Assembly: GCF_001043005.1 (NCBI RefSeq)
Contig: NZ_JYKZ01000001.1
Coordinates: 992,001-1,056,000, forward strand
DNA: 64,000 nt
Reading direction: 5' to 3'
DNA from: Pseudomonas psychrophila
GTDB lineage: Bacteria > Pseudomonadota > Gammaproteobacteria > Pseudomonadales > Pseudomonadaceae
The position numbers were made by a program, and so were the translations under genes. The notes beneath the pieces are model-generated. The model had not been told where the DNA came from. It made no database searches and saw only the letters and a program-made list of their open reading frames with translations. Positions 44,506 to 54,334 of this stretch are shown here, in pieces. Each line of letters opens with the position of its first letter. Positions within the stretch are counted from its first letter, which is position 1.

Positions 44506-47366
44506 TAGAGCGCCTCCACCAATGCACGAACTTCATCCGGGCTGCCAACGCTCAAAGCTTGCGCGGCCAGGGTTTTGAGGCGATCCATGCTCAACTCCCG
44601 TACCCGTGCCTTGACTTCAGGAATGCTGCGCGCCGAAACGCTCAGTTCATCCACGCCCAGGCCAACCAGTACGGGCACCGCCAGCGGGTCGGCCGCCAAT
44701 TCGCCGCACACCCCAACCCATTTGCCGTGGGCATGGGCGGCACGTACGGTGATGTCGATCAGTTGCAGCACCGCCGGGTGCAGGCCGTCTGCCTGAGCCG
44801 ACAAGGTCGGATGACCACGGTCGATGGCCAGGGTGTATTGGGTCAGGTCGTTGGTGCCGACGCTGAAAAAATCCACTTCCTTGGCCAGTACAGGGGCCAG
44901 CAAGGCGGCAGAAGGCACTTCGATCATGATCCCCAGTTGCAAATCGGCCACCGGGATTTCCAGTCGCAGACGCTCGGTCATGTCACGGGCGGCGCGCCAT
45001 TCGGCCACGCTGCCCACCATCGGGAACATGATGCGTAGAGGGCGGTTGTCTGCCGAGCGCAGCAAAGCGCGCAACTGGCTTTCCATAACGTGCGGGCGTT
45101 GCAGCGTAAGACGAATGCCACGAACGCCCAGAAACGGGTTCTCTTCTTTCTCGATCGGCCAGTACGGCAGCGGCTTGTCGCCGCCCACGTCCAGGGTGCG
45201 AACCACCAGGGGCCGCCCGGCCAGACCATCCAGCACGCGACGGTATTCCGCTTCCTGAGTAGCCTCGTCCGGCACCTGGGAGTGGGCCATGAATATCAGC
45301 TCGGTGCGCAACAGGCCAATGCCCTCGGCACCCTGTTCGACTGCACTGGCGACGCCTTTGCTTTCGCCGATATTGGCAAACACTTCAACCCCGTGACCGT
45401 CCAGCGTCACAGCTGGCTCATGGCGCTGGGCTGAAGCGGCCAGCAAACGCAACTCGCGGCTGTCGCGCTCCTGCGTGGCGCGCTGCAAGGCGTCGGCATC
45501 CGGAGAAACGTGCAAACGACCGCGTTGGCCATCTATCAATAGCTGAGTGCCTGGCGCCAGTAACAACACGGCTTCCCCCGCCCCTACCAACGCCGGAATG
45601 CCGAGTGCACGCGCAACAATGGCGCTGTGGGCAGTGGCACCGCCGCGGGCAGTCAAAATACCCGCAACCCGGGCCGGATCAAGGCGCGCGACGTCCGACG
45701 GGCCCACTTCATCCATCACCAGCACATAAGGCTGATCGGGTTCTGCCGGGGTTTCGATGCCACATAACTGCGCCAATACGCGGCGGCCGATATCACGCAA
45801 ATCAGCCGCACGCTCAGCCAGCAGCGCATCCTGCAAGGACTCTTGCTGATGCGCAGCGGCTTCGATCACGGACATCCAGGCAGCTTCAGCACTTTCGCCC
45901 TGCTTGAGGCGCGAATCGACCTCGTCGGTCAGTTCCGGGTCGTCGAGCATTTCCTGGTGAGTGATGAAAATTTCACGAATGGCCTTGGACTGACTGCGCG
46001 AAATCAGGCCTTCGATGTCCTGACGCACTTCGTTCAAGGCTTTTTGCAGGCGTTCGCGCTCAACCACTGATGACTCGCCACGCAACGGGTAGTCGAAGGT
46101 TTGCAGCACTTGAATGTGAGCCGGGCCAATGGCAATGCCGGGCGAGGCCGCGATGGCCTGGACCATGCTACCGGCAGCCGGAGCGGTGATCAGCGTGGCA
46201 ATTTCAGCCACGCTCGGCGCCGCTTCGACCAGAGTCGGCAGTGGCTCGACTTCTTCACCCAAACCGGCTTCGACAGCCGACAACAGTACGGGCAATGCGT
46301 CATTGGCGATGCTTGGTTCGGCAATAAACTCCAACACCTGGCCGCGACGGGCGCCCAGGCTCAGCAATTTGCTCAGGCTCTTGGCCGAGACTGCCGAGTC
46401 CTGCCCGTCGACGATTCTGACGCGGATTTCACCCTCAAAGCTTTTCGCCAGTTGCGCCAGCACCTTGGCCGGGCGCGCATGCAAGCCGTGGGCGTTGGCC
46501 AAGGTAATACGGGCACTCGGCCAGTCCGCCGGCAACTCTCCGCCCAGCACTTCGAGCACTGCACGACGGCTGGTGGCACGACCCAGCTCATGACCGCGGC
46601 CAGCAATCAGCAACGCGCACAAGCGCTCCAGTAAAGCCTGATGTGCTTCGCCCAGGCTGGCCAGGCAAAACAGACCGCTCAGTGGCTGGCCCAGATAACG
46701 TATTGGCTTGTCCGGTGTTACAAACGCGAGCCCCGGGCGCTTGACCGTCTGCTCGCTGTGGAGCCACCACAGGCCATCACCCAGCGGGAGTGCATCGACT
46801 TGTTGCAGTACGGCGGCAAAGCCATTGCTCACGCAATCGGCCTGGCGCAACAGGCGTGCACCGCGCCAAACCAGCTCCTCGAAATCATCCGCAGACACGC
46901 CGAGGCCAATCATCTGGGCATCCAGCGCCAGCTCCTGGGGGGCACCCTGGAGCAATTTGAGCAAGGCTTCGGCGGAACTGGCACGGCGCAGGGCTTCGCC
47001 CAAATCGGTTTCGCCCAGGGCACGGGTCAGCAGTTGGAGTAACCGCAGGTGTTCGTCGGACTTGGCCGCAATGCCAATCGCCAGGTACACCATCTGGCCA
47101 TCACCCCAGTCCACGCCCTCGGGGAACTGCAACAAACGCACCCCTGTGGTGAACACCAATTCGCGGGTTTCAGGCGTGCCATGGGGGATTGCAATGCCCT
47201 GGCCCAAAAAGGTCGAACCTTGAGCCTCACGCGCTTGCAAGCCGCTCAGATAACCTTCAGCCACCAAGCCATCGGCAACCAGTTTATCGGCGAGTAATTG
47301 CAACGCCGCAGATTTGTCCACGGCCGTCTGGCCCATGGAAATCTGCTCTATGGTGAGCTCGAGCAT
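44505..47366 (-). CDS. fruB: PTS fructose multiphosphoryl transfer protein (EIIA-HPr-EI)
   Basis: A 953-aa cytoplasmic fusion supplying phosphate from PEP to FruA. Domain order: EIIA (residues 1-145, active His in IAIPHGTPE), a linker, HPr (about 285-365, active His in NAHGLHARPAK) and Enzyme I (about 410-950, active His in GGATAHSAIVARAL, with the PEP site ending GVCGELAADP). Start 47366 has GGAGA 6 nt upstream; the frame extending to 47390 is not supported. First gene of the operon, preceded by a FruR operator. Confidence 0.96.
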   Translation of the reverse strand: MLELTIEQISMGQTAVDKSAALQLLADKLVADGLVAEGYLSGLQAREAQGSTFLGQGIAIPHGTPETRELVFTTGVRLLQFPEGVDWGDGQMVYLAIGIAAKSDEHLRLLQLLTRALGETDLGEALRRASSAEALLKLLQGAPQELALDAQMIGLGVSADDFEELVWRGARLLRQADCVSNGFAAVLQQVDALPLGDGLWWLHSEQTVKRPGLAFVTPDKPIRYLGQPLSGLFCLASLGEAHQALLERLCALLIAGRGHELGRATSRRAVLEVLGGELPADWPSARITLANAHGLHARPAKVLAQLAKSFEGEIRVRIVDGQDSAVSAKSLSKLLSLGARRGQVLEFIAEPSIANDALPVLLSAVEAGLGEEVEPLPTLVEAAPSVAEIATLITAPAAGSMVQAIAASPGIAIGPAHIQVLQTFDYPLRGESSVVERERLQKALNEVRQDIEGLISRSQSKAIREIFITHQEMLDDPELTDEVDSRLKQGESAEAAWMSVIEAAAHQQESLQDALLAERAADLRDIGRRVLAQLCGIETPAEPDQPYVLVMDEVGPSDVARLDPARVAGILTARGGATAHSAIVARALGIPALVGAGEAVLLLAPGTQLLIDGQRGRLHVSPDADALQRATQERDSRELRLLAASAQRHEPAVTLDGHGVEVFANIGESKGVASAVEQGAEGIGLLRTELIFMAHSQVPDEATQEAEYRRVLDGLAGRPLVVRTLDVGGDKPLPYWPIEKEENPFLGVRGIRLTLQRPHVMESQLRALLRSADNRPLRIMFPMVGSVAEWRAARDMTERLRLEIPVADLQLGIMIEVPSAALLAPVLAKEVDFFSVGTNDLTQYTLAIDRGHPTLSAQADGLHPAVLQLIDITVRAAHAHGKWVGVCGELAADPLAVPVLVGLGVDELSVSARSIPEVKARVRELSMDRLKTLAAQALSVGSPDEVRALVEAL

Positions 47367-47503
47367 GCGTTCTCCTTTCCGGTGCTCCATGGCACCCGGT
47401 ATTGTTTTGAATTAAGTCAGCTTAGGTTGCTCATCACGGGCTGTGTCTGTGGATGTGTGGCAAGTACATCGCTACCGGGACCAACACCTTTAAATACGTC
47501 TGC

Positions 47504-47515
47504 TGAAACGTTTAA
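47504..47515 (-). promoter_or_regulatory. FruR/Cra operator
   Basis: Read on the minus strand this is TTAAACGTTTCA, which as I recall is exactly the Cra operator described upstream of fruBKA in P. putida. It lies 138 bp before fruB and 189 bp before fruR, in their 337-bp divergent promoter region; no second copy was seen. Confidence 0.75.
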
Positions 47516-47703
47516 TCAATAATACCCGGCACGTTACTGCATAATTGCTCGCGCTTGAAGTCCAACTTGTCGTATTGATGGGTGCTCGCGGCGGATGTTG
47601 CAAAAAAGGCCGTACTCGAAGGGCAGACGATGGTCGGCTGCCTTTATCGGTTAGGATTGGCCAAAATGTCGACATGTACTACAAAAAATAAGGAATTTTC
47701 GGC

Positions 47704-48699
47704 GTGAAGCTCAGTGATATTGCTCAATTGGCAGGTGTTTCCGTAACCACGGCCAGCTATGTCATCAATGGAAAAGCCGAGCAGCAGCGCATCAGCAGCA
47801 GCACGGTCGAGCGCGTACGCGCTGTAGTCGAGGAGCACGGCTTTACCCCCAACCCACAAGCAGCCGGGTTGCGCAGCCGGCACACGCGTACCTTGGGGTT
47901 TATCCTCCCGGACCTTGAAAACCCGAGTTATGCCCGCCTGGCCAAGCAACTCGAACAAGGCGCCCGCGCCCGAGGCTACCAGTTGCTGATCGCCAGCTCC
48001 GACGATGCGCCGGAAAGTGAACGCCAGTTGCTCAAGCTGTTTCGTGCCCGTCGTTGCGACGCCCTGTTCGTGGCCAGTTGCTTGCCCGAGGAAGATGACA
48101 GCTACCGCCAGCTGCAAGACCTGGGCATGCCGATCATTGCCATTGACCGGACGATGGAGCCGGAGCGTTTTTGCTCGGTCATCAGTGATGACTGCGAAGC
48201 CAGCCTGCAATTGACCCGTAGCCTGTTGCAGCCATTGCCTCGGCAGATTGTATTGATCGGCGCCCGTCCTGAACTGAGCGTCAGTCAGGCCCGTGAGGCC
48301 GGTTTCAAACAGGCTGTCGAAGGGTTTGCAGGCGAAGTCCTGATTGAACACGGCGCGGCCTTCAGCCGCGAATGTGGACGCCGGATCATCGATGAGTTGC
48401 TGGCTCGTCAGGGGCACTTCCCGGATGCGCTGATCACGACCTCATACGTGCTGTTGCAGGGGATGTTCGACGCATTGCTGGAGCACCCGACCCAACGCCC
48501 GCCCTTGCGCCTGGCCACCTTTGGTGACACACAGTTGCTGGACTTCCTGCCGCTGCCCGTCAATGCCATGGGCCAGCAACACAAACTGATCGCCGAGACA
48601 GCCCTGAACCTGGCGCTGGCAGCCATTGAAGAGCAGAACTACGTGCCCGGTATTCATGCGATCGCACGTAATTTCAAACAGCGCATCCATCAGGCCTGA
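47704..48699 (+). CDS. fruR: Catabolite repressor/activator Cra (FruR), LacI family
   Basis: A 331-aa repressor of fruBKA. Residues 1-55 are the LacI-type helix-turn-helix and hinge (MKLSDIAQLAGVSVTTASYVINGKAEQQRIS, starting at GTG 47704 after AAGGA). The rest is a periplasmic-binding-like effector domain with LGFILPDLENPSYARLAKQLE and VLIGARPELSVSQAREAGF. In P. putida fructose 1-phosphate is the preferred inducer. It is divergent from fruB and followed 2 bp later by a TatD-family gene. Confidence 0.95.
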   Translation: MKLSDIAQLAGVSVTTASYVINGKAEQQRISSSTVERVRAVVEEHGFTPNPQAAGLRSRHTRTLGFILPDLENPSYARLAKQLEQGARARGYQLLIASSDDAPESERQLLKLFRARRCDALFVASCLPEEDDSYRQLQDLGMPIIAIDRTMEPERFCSVISDDCEASLQLTRSLLQPLPRQIVLIGARPELSVSQAREAGFKQAVEGFAGEVLIEHGAAFSRECGRRIIDELLARQGHFPDALITTSYVLLQGMFDALLEHPTQRPPLRLATFGDTQLLDFLPLPVNAMGQQHKLIAETALNLALAAIEEQNYVPGIHAIARNFKQRIHQA

Positions 48700-48701
48700 G
48701 C

Positions 48702-49484
48702 ATGCAGTTGATCGACTCACATACCCACCTCGACTTCCCGGACTTTGACGCTGACCGCCCGCAGGTACTGGCGCGCAGTCGAGCGTTGGGGGTCAAGCAA
48801 ATGGTGGTGCTGGGGGTCTATCAGAGTAATTGGCAGCGGTTGTGGGATCTGGTGCAAACCGACAGCCAGCTGTATGCCGCCTTTGGCTTGCACCCGGTGT
48901 ACCTCGACGACCATCGCCCTGAGCATGTTATTGAGCTTGGGCAATGGCTGAGTCGCCTGGCGCAGCATCCGCAAATGTGTGCAGTGGGTGAAATCGGCCT
49001 CGATTATTTTCTTCCCGAACTCGACCGCGATGGCCAGCAACAGCTGTTTGAAGCGCAACTGCAATTGGCCGCCGACTTTCAACTGCCCGCCCTGCTCCAC
49101 GTTCGCCGCAGTCATGCGCAGGTGATTGCGACCCTGAAGCGCATCAGGCTAAAGCGCGGCGGAATTATTCATGCGTTTGCAGGCAGTCGCGAAGAAGCGC
49201 GTGAATACATCAAGCTGGGGTTCAAGCTGGGCCTGGGTGGCGCGGCCACCTGGCCGCAGGCGTTGCGCCTGCGCAAAGTGATGGTCGACTTGCCGCTGGA
49301 GGCCATCGTGCTGGAAACCGACTCGCCCGACATGGCCCCTGCCATGTACCCCAACCAGCGCAACAGCCCGGAACACCTGCCCGATATTTGCCAGGCACTG
49401 GCCGAGGTCATGGGTGTCAGCCCCGAGCGATTGGCCGAGGCCACCACGGCCAATGCCTGCGAAGTCTTTGGCTGGACGCACTGA
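48702..49484 (+). CDS. TatD family metal-dependent hydrolase (DNase)
   Basis: A 260-aa TIM-barrel metallo-hydrolase. Metal ligands are visible as SHTHLDF (residues 6-12), GEIGLDY, LLHVRRSH, IIHAFAGS and LETDSPDM. Family members act as Mg-dependent 3' exonucleases or D-tyrosyl-type deacylases; the substrate is not decided by sequence. It begins 2 bp after fruR (TGAGCATG), so the two are probably co-transcribed. The same pairing occurs in other pseudomonads. Confidence 0.93.
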   Translation: MQLIDSHTHLDFPDFDADRPQVLARSRALGVKQMVVLGVYQSNWQRLWDLVQTDSQLYAAFGLHPVYLDDHRPEHVIELGQWLSRLAQHPQMCAVGEIGLDYFLPELDRDGQQQLFEAQLQLAADFQLPALLHVRRSHAQVIATLKRIRLKRGGIIHAFAGSREEAREYIKLGFKLGLGGAATWPQALRLRKVMVDLPLEAIVLETDSPDMAPAMYPNQRNSPEHLPDICQALAEVMGVSPERLAEATTANACEVFGWTH

Positions 49485-49506
49485 GCACAAACCTGTGGAA
49501 TTCCTT

Positions 49507-49592
49507 GTGGGAGCGGGCTTGCTCGCGATGGCATCGACTGGGTATCCCTGACCCACCGAGTCGTCTGAATCGCGAGCAAGCCCGCTGCCACG
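49507..49592. repeat. REP inverted pair (locus 9)
   Basis: Facing arms GTGGGAGCGGGCTTGCTCGC and GCGAGCAAGCCCGCTGCCAC (one mismatch), between the convergent TatD and ampE genes. Confidence 0.9.
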
Positions 49593-49608
49593 GCGATGAA
49601 ATGCTGCT

Positions 49609-50445
49609 CTACAGCAGCAACGCCCACACCGCAAAGCACGCGTACCACAGCACCGCCGCGCGCAGCAGCAGGGCCCAGAGGGTGTCGAGACTGGTGACAC
49701 CTTCAGGCCCGGCTTGTGGTGCAGGGATTTCTGCAGCAGCACAGCCGGCCTTGTTAATCAGTTGCGCGGCGCTGATGTCCCAGCTCAGTAACTCATGCAA
49801 CATCACCCGACTGACCGCCGCGAAGTTGCCCACCAGCGCGAAACTTGCCGCCAGCAGCCGCACCGGCAACCAGTCGAAGGCATGGCGCAACTGCTCGGCA
49901 CGCTCGACCAGCGCCGGGTTCTGGCTGTGTTCCGCCGCCAGGGCCAGCAGGCGATAGCTCAAGACAACCACAGGCCCCAGCAGGAAATACCAGAAAATCA
50001 CCGCAAAAAAGCTTTGGTAGGCCTGCCACAACAAATGCCCCTGCACCTTGTCCAGCAACTGCTCGCCGCTGTCTGCGCTTACGCCCAGGTCGCGCTCGGC
50101 AACATGGGCTGCCGCCTGCAAGTCGCCACGCCGCCAGGCATCACGAAACGGCCCGAGCCCGCCCAGCAAGTCACCGCGACCCAAGCTGTAAATCACCACC
50201 AGCAGGTGTATCGGCAGCGCCAGCAGGCCATAAGCCACAGGATGCAGCACCACCAACAGCATGCCCAAAACTGCAGCGGGTAATGCAATCAGGATGATGA
50301 GTATCCACCAGGGTTTATTACCCAGGCTCTGGCTGGATTCGAGCTTGTGCAGCTCACGCAGCCAGCCGCCGTCACGCTGCAGACGCTGACGCAAACCCGA
50401 GAATTTCTCCACCAGAATCGCCAGCAGTAACACCACAAAACTCAT
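49609..50445 (-). CDS. ampE: AmpE, regulatory signalling modulator of beta-lactamase induction
   Basis: A 278-aa inner-membrane protein with about four membrane segments and a conserved N-terminus (MSFVVLLLAILVEKFSGLR). It contains a long cytoplasmic region with VYSLGRGDLLGGLGPFRDAWRRGD. It is paired with AmpD in the peptidoglycan recycling/AmpC control pathway; its biochemical role is uncertain. The start at 50445 overlaps the ampD stop as ATGA; a longer frame lies inside ampD. Confidence 0.93.
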   Translation of the reverse strand: MSFVVLLLAILVEKFSGLRQRLQRDGGWLRELHKLESSQSLGNKPWWILIILIALPAAVLGMLLVVLHPVAYGLLALPIHLLVVIYSLGRGDLLGGLGPFRDAWRRGDLQAAAHVAERDLGVSADSGEQLLDKVQGHLLWQAYQSFFAVIFWYFLLGPVVVLSYRLLALAAEHSQNPALVERAEQLRHAFDWLPVRLLAASFALVGNFAAVSRVMLHELLSWDISAAQLINKAGCAAAEIPAPQAGPEGVTSLDTLWALLLRAAVLWYACFAVWALLL

Positions 50446-51005
50446 TGTCTCTCTCCTGTGTGCGGCAACGCGCTGCGAAAGCGCATCCAATCAAAAGCCG
50501 GCCCCGGATCCGTCTTGCGCCCCGGAGCAACATCGCTATGGCCGCATATCCTGTGCGAGGTGATGGCGGGAAAAGCTGCCTGCAATTGCCGGGTCAAGGC
50601 AGTCAATGCCTGATACTGCGCATCCGTAAAAGGCAGTTCGTCGGTGCCCTCAAGTTCAATGCCCAGCGAATAGTCATTGCACGTTTCTCGCCCCTCAAAG
50701 CTTGAAACCCCCGCATGCCATGCGCGATCAAGACAAGAGACAAACTGGGTGACAGCTCCGTCACGCTCGATCAGGAAATGCGCACTCACCCTCAAGTCGA
50801 TAATGCCTTCAAAGTAAGGGTGTTCTGTGGCGTCCAGCCGGTTCTGAAAAAACTCCTGAACCTTGCCGGTGGCGAACTGCCCCGGCGGCAAGCTGATGTT
50901 GTGGATGACCAGCAGGGAGATTTCATCGCTCGGGCGCGCATTGAAGTTGGGTGACGGACAATGGCGCACACCTTGAAACCAGCCGCTCGCGGGGTCCAAT
51001 TGCAT
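50442..51005 (-). CDS. ampD: 1,6-anhydro-N-acetylmuramyl-L-alanine amidase AmpD
   Basis: A 187-aa cytoplasmic zinc amidase that cleaves the stem peptide from anhydro-muropeptides during wall recycling. Loss of it raises AmpC. Zinc ligands His35 (LLVIHNIS), His156 (CGHSDVA) and Asp166 (KTDPGP), and catalytic Glu117 (LGIELEG), are all present, so it should be active. The start is ATG 51005 with GGAGCC upstream. It forms an operon with ampE. Confidence 0.96.
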   Translation of the reverse strand: MQLDPASGWFQGVRHCPSPNFNARPSDEISLLVIHNISLPPGQFATGKVQEFFQNRLDATEHPYFEGIIDLRVSAHFLIERDGAVTQFVSCLDRAWHAGVSSFEGRETCNDYSLGIELEGTDELPFTDAQYQALTALTRQLQAAFPAITSHRICGHSDVAPGRKTDPGPAFDWMRFRSALPHTGERQ

Positions 51006-51088
51006 ACAGGCTCCTTCAACAGGCAAAACCAAAGGCCCAGTATGCCGCGATGAGCGCGCTGATGGGGAGCAATCTGCTTACGAGCCGA

Positions 51089-52585
51089 TTACTCGGCGCC
51101 GGACTGACGCAGACTGTCTATTACCGACTCCAGGGCCCGGTCGATCAATAGTCGGTCGTCAAGCAGCAAAACCGTCCCGCTGCGCAGCTGGACGATTAAA
51201 TCGGTGCGGTTTTTTTCCAGCACCTTGGCCCCGAGGCGATTGACAAAAATATGCGTACCTTCGGGTTCCAGGATCGTGATCAGCTTGCAACGCAGTCGCG
51301 TGTTGTCGTCTTCCTGAAGTTCGATCCAGGCCCCGATACGCAACTGGCTGACCAGCAACAACCCCAGGTGTCCCTGTTCATCAAGAGCGGGTAAAGACAG
51401 GGACTGCACCGGGGCGGGCTGAAGTTTGGGGCGACTGCGCGCCTGCTCGGCATCACGGGTGCGCTGCTCGAGCAACTCGATGCGGCTGAATTCGCCGCGG
51501 GTAAACATCGAAAAGTCATGCAGAAGGGATTCAAGCAGTGCCGGATTATTGCCTGCATACCGGGCCAGTTGCAGTACCACGTGCTCAATTTTGCGATACA
51601 GCAGGTCGTTGCAGTCATCGGCGCTGGCGCCCCAGCCAATGGCGGCGCCAGCGATCACATTGAGCAAGCGCCGGGCCGGGTGGCTGTCACAGCTAAAAAA
51701 ATTCTGATCGCTTTGGGCGATCTGCAGCATCGGTTCGCGTAGCAGTCCCAACAGCTTTCTCAACGGGGGTGACAGGTTTCGGTCATCGCGGATGTAATCG
51801 AATAAAAGCCCTACGAGATTGCTAGCATTTTCGCTGGTACCGGGAGAGTCCTGCGCAAGGGCATCGGTTTTTACTGCGCAACACGAAGTCCTGTCCGACA
51901 GATCTGGCAGGACACCGGTGGCGATTAATAGCTGGTTGGCATCGGCGTACAGATGCTGGGTCCGGCTGAGCAAGTACTTCTCGAACAGGCGCAGCATGAT
52001 GAGCTTGACCTTGATGTCCACACCCTGATCACGCTCGGCCTGCAAAAAGTACTCGCACAGCTTCGCCGGGCCCAGCGGATTGTTGTGCTCATCCAGGGGG
52101 ACGCAACTGAGGGTATTGAGGCGAGTGCTCAACTGGCACAAGGCCAATTGGTTGTGGTTCAGGACCCGCGACACCATCGCACTGGTCACTTGAGCGCGCT
52201 CAAGGTCATCGGCCATCAGCGAAAAGGCCGCCTGTGCCGGAACAACGCCCTGCAACGTGGGCTCACTGTTTTCTGGTTGGGCCAGCCTGACAAAGGCTTC
52301 AAAGAGGTGTTCAAGAAAACCGCGTTCAATGTGTTTGCGCTTGAGCCGCACATCGCGCATGGCTTCAAAAAACAGGCTCTGCTCAGTATCGCCTTGCGCC
52401 TTGTCGGCCATTTCAAACAAGGTTTCATCGGCATTGTCGAACAGCACGTGCAGCTCGGTCCTGAGCTGCTGGGCGGCTTTGTCATGAACCTGCAGCAGGA
52501 TCACAGGCAGGCGGGCAAGCGGCGAGTGCATCGCCCACTCAGTGGTGATCCTGTGTGCAGGCCCCACTTTCCCGTCATTTTGCAT
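51089..52585 (-). CDS. DUF1631 family protein
   Basis: A 498-aa, mostly helical protein matching the Pseudomonas DUF1631 protein next to ampD/nadC (PA4523 type). The N-terminal 400 residues have the repeated helical pattern (e.g. LKRKHIERGFLEHLFEAFVRL, VKLIMLRLFEKYLLS, SPPLRKLLGLLREPMLQIA). The C-terminal 110 residues look beta-rich (GAWIELQEDDNTRLRCKLITI, LIVQLRSGTVLLLDD), possibly a PilZ-like barrel, which would suggest c-di-GMP input; this is inference. ATG 52585 follows GGGAGA. Confidence 0.8.
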   Translation of the reverse strand: MQNDGKVGPAHRITTEWAMHSPLARLPVILLQVHDKAAQQLRTELHVLFDNADETLFEMADKAQGDTEQSLFFEAMRDVRLKRKHIERGFLEHLFEAFVRLAQPENSEPTLQGVVPAQAAFSLMADDLERAQVTSAMVSRVLNHNQLALCQLSTRLNTLSCVPLDEHNNPLGPAKLCEYFLQAERDQGVDIKVKLIMLRLFEKYLLSRTQHLYADANQLLIATGVLPDLSDRTSCCAVKTDALAQDSPGTSENASNLVGLLFDYIRDDRNLSPPLRKLLGLLREPMLQIAQSDQNFFSCDSHPARRLLNVIAGAAIGWGASADDCNDLLYRKIEHVVLQLARYAGNNPALLESLLHDFSMFTRGEFSRIELLEQRTRDAEQARSRPKLQPAPVQSLSLPALDEQGHLGLLLVSQLRIGAWIELQEDDNTRLRCKLITILEPEGTHIFVNRLGAKVLEKNRTDLIVQLRSGTVLLLDDRLLIDRALESVIDSLRQSGAE

Positions 52586-52932
52586 CCTGGTCTCCCTGAA
52601 GGGTCTCTTCGCTTGCCAGTGAAGGCTCGTGGTCAGAGCCATTTTTGACACTCACAAACAGAGGCCGGCAGTGGCGTATGCACTGGCCGGTGTATCGAAT
52701 TTAAGGCAATGGCTGTACGTCAAACCTATGGCGCCAATCGCAAGGCGGATTATCTTGCAAAAGAAGGCGCTTGTACCAGAGGACTCTTCATTTGAGTGAG
52801 TGAGGGCCCGAAATAATGCTCAAAGTGCCGAAAGAAGCACATTGCAGGCATTTGCCTACGACGCTTCGGCGCACCTTGGGTTCCCCCGTGGCATGGCCCT
52901 ATAATCGGCGCACTTTGTTTGTGGAGCTCGTT
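52586..52932 (+). promoter_or_regulatory. nadC upstream region with sigma-70 promoter
   Basis: A perfect -10 TATAAT at 52900-52905 with TTGGGT as -35 at 52876-52881 (18-bp spacer), giving a start near 52912 and a leader of about 20 nt. The rest of the 347-bp gap shows no gene. Confidence 0.65.
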
Positions 52933-53781
52933 ATGCCGAATTTACGCCTGGCCGACCTCACTGCCGAAATCGAAGCCAACGTACGTCGTGCGTTAGCCGA
53001 AGACATTGGCAGCGGCGATATCACTGCACGGCTGATCCCGGCCGAACGCTTGGCCAAAGCCACGATTATTACCCGTGAAGCCGCTGTCATCAGCGGTACA
53101 GCTTGGGTCGATACTGTGTTTCGCCAGCTTGATCCCCGGGTTGCCGTGCATTGGCAAGTTGTTGATGGCGAGCGCGTGAGCCCCAACCAAGTGCTGTTTC
53201 ACCTTGAAGGCCCTGCTCGCTCACTGCTCAGTGGCGAACGCAGCGCGCTGAACTTTCTGCAGCTGTTGTCAGGCGTTGCCACCCACGCGCAACACTTGGC
53301 CGATCAAGTGGCCGACACTCAGGTCAAGCTGCTGGACACTCGTAAAACACTACCGGGTCTGCGTCTGGCGCAGAAATACGCAGTGACCTGTGGCGGCTGC
53401 CACAATCACCGTATCGGTCTTTACGACGCCTTTCTGATCAAGGAAAACCATATCGCTGCTTGCGGCGGTATCGCTCAAGCCATCAGCGCCGCGCATAAAA
53501 TCGCCCCAGGCAAGCCGGTTGAGATCGAAGTCGAAAGCCTGGACGAACTCAAGGAGGCCCTGGAAGCAGGCGCAGACATCATCATGCTGGACGAGTTGAG
53601 CATGGACGATATGCGTGCAGCGGTGCGTCTGAACGCAGGGAAAGCCAAACTGGAAGCCAGCGGCGGTATCAACGAGACGACCCTGCGTCCTATTGCCGAA
53701 ACCGGCGTGGACTACATCTCGATTGGTGCCATGACCAAGGATGTCAAAGCGGTGGATTTGTCGATGCGCTTGAGCCTCTAA
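52933..53781 (+). CDS. nadC: Quinolinate phosphoribosyltransferase (carboxylating)
   Basis: A 282-aa enzyme making nicotinate mononucleotide from quinolinate and PRPP in de novo NAD synthesis. Visible blocks are [14 protein letters not shown] at the N-terminus, [33 protein letters not shown] (phosphate and quinolinate binding; read as two segments), [10 protein letters not shown], and SGGINETTL. The start at 52933 follows GGAG and the TATAAT promoter; an in-frame ATG at 52816 lies upstream of that promoter. Confidence 0.96.
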   Translation: MPNLRLADLTAEIEANVRRALAEDIGSGDITARLIPAERLAKATIITREAAVISGTAWVDTVFRQLDPRVAVHWQVVDGERVSPNQVLFHLEGPARSLLSGERSALNFLQLLSGVATHAQHLADQVADTQVKLLDTRKTLPGLRLAQKYAVTCGGCHNHRIGLYDAFLIKENHIAACGGIAQAISAAHKIAPGKPVEIEVESLDELKEALEAGADIIMLDELSMDDMRAAVRLNAGKAKLEASGGINETTLRPIAETGVDYISIGAMTKDVKAVDLSMRLSL

Positions 53782-53796
53782 ACAGCTCTGTATCCT

Positions 53797-53819
53797 GTGG
53801 GAGCAAGCCTGCTCCCACA
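53797..53819. repeat. Minimal REP palindrome (locus 10)
   Basis: A shortened unit GTGGGAGCAAGCCTGCTCCCAC without separate arms, between the convergent nadC and ogt genes. It may act as a weak hairpin terminator. Confidence 0.75.
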
Positions 53820-53836
53820 GGTTGAGTGCAACGTGC

Positions 53837-54334
53837 TCAGGACAGCGCAAAGCCCTGACACTTCATTTCGTGCTCCAGCAGCCATTGCTTGGCCGCCAGT
53901 CCTCCCGCAAAACCGGTCAGCGTACCGTTGCTGCCAATCACGCGGTGGCACGGGATGATGATCGGAATCGGATTACGCCCATTCGCAGCCCCCACAGCCC
54001 GAGATGCCTTGGGCCGGTGGATTTGCTGTGATAGCTGGCCGTAACTGGTGGTCACCGCGTAGGGAATGGTGGTCAACGCTTGCCACACTGACTGCTGGAA
54101 CTCTGTACCGAGCAGCTTGAGCGCCAAGTCGAACGTCAGGCGATCGCCAGAAAAATACTCCTCCAACTGACGGCGAACTTCGGCGAGTTTGAGGGGTGAA
54201 TGCACCCAACCGGCCAAAGGCGTATGCGGCCGGCGATCCAGCTCGAAACGCACTTCACGCAGCCCTTCATCATCGGCGACCAAAAACAGCGGGCCTATCG
54301 GTGATGGTATTTCTTCGTAGTAAATAGTCGTCAT
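53837..54334 (-). CDS. ogt: Methylated-DNA-[protein]-cysteine S-methyltransferase
   Basis: A 165-aa suicidal DNA repair protein removing O6-alkylguanine. The acceptor Cys129 is in IIIPCHRVIG, and the DNA-binding helix-turn-helix with Arg finger is RPKASRAVGAANGRNPIP. The start at ATG 54334 (AAGG upstream) overlaps the upstream AlkA-type gene as ATGA, so the two repair functions are translationally coupled. Confidence 0.95.
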   Translation of the reverse strand: MTTIYYEEIPSPIGPLFLVADDEGLREVRFELDRRPHTPLAGWVHSPLKLAEVRRQLEEYFSGDRLTFDLALKLLGTEFQQSVWQALTTIPYAVTTSYGQLSQQIHRPKASRAVGAANGRNPIPIIIPCHRVIGSNGTLTGFAGGLAAKQWLLEHEMKCQGFALS

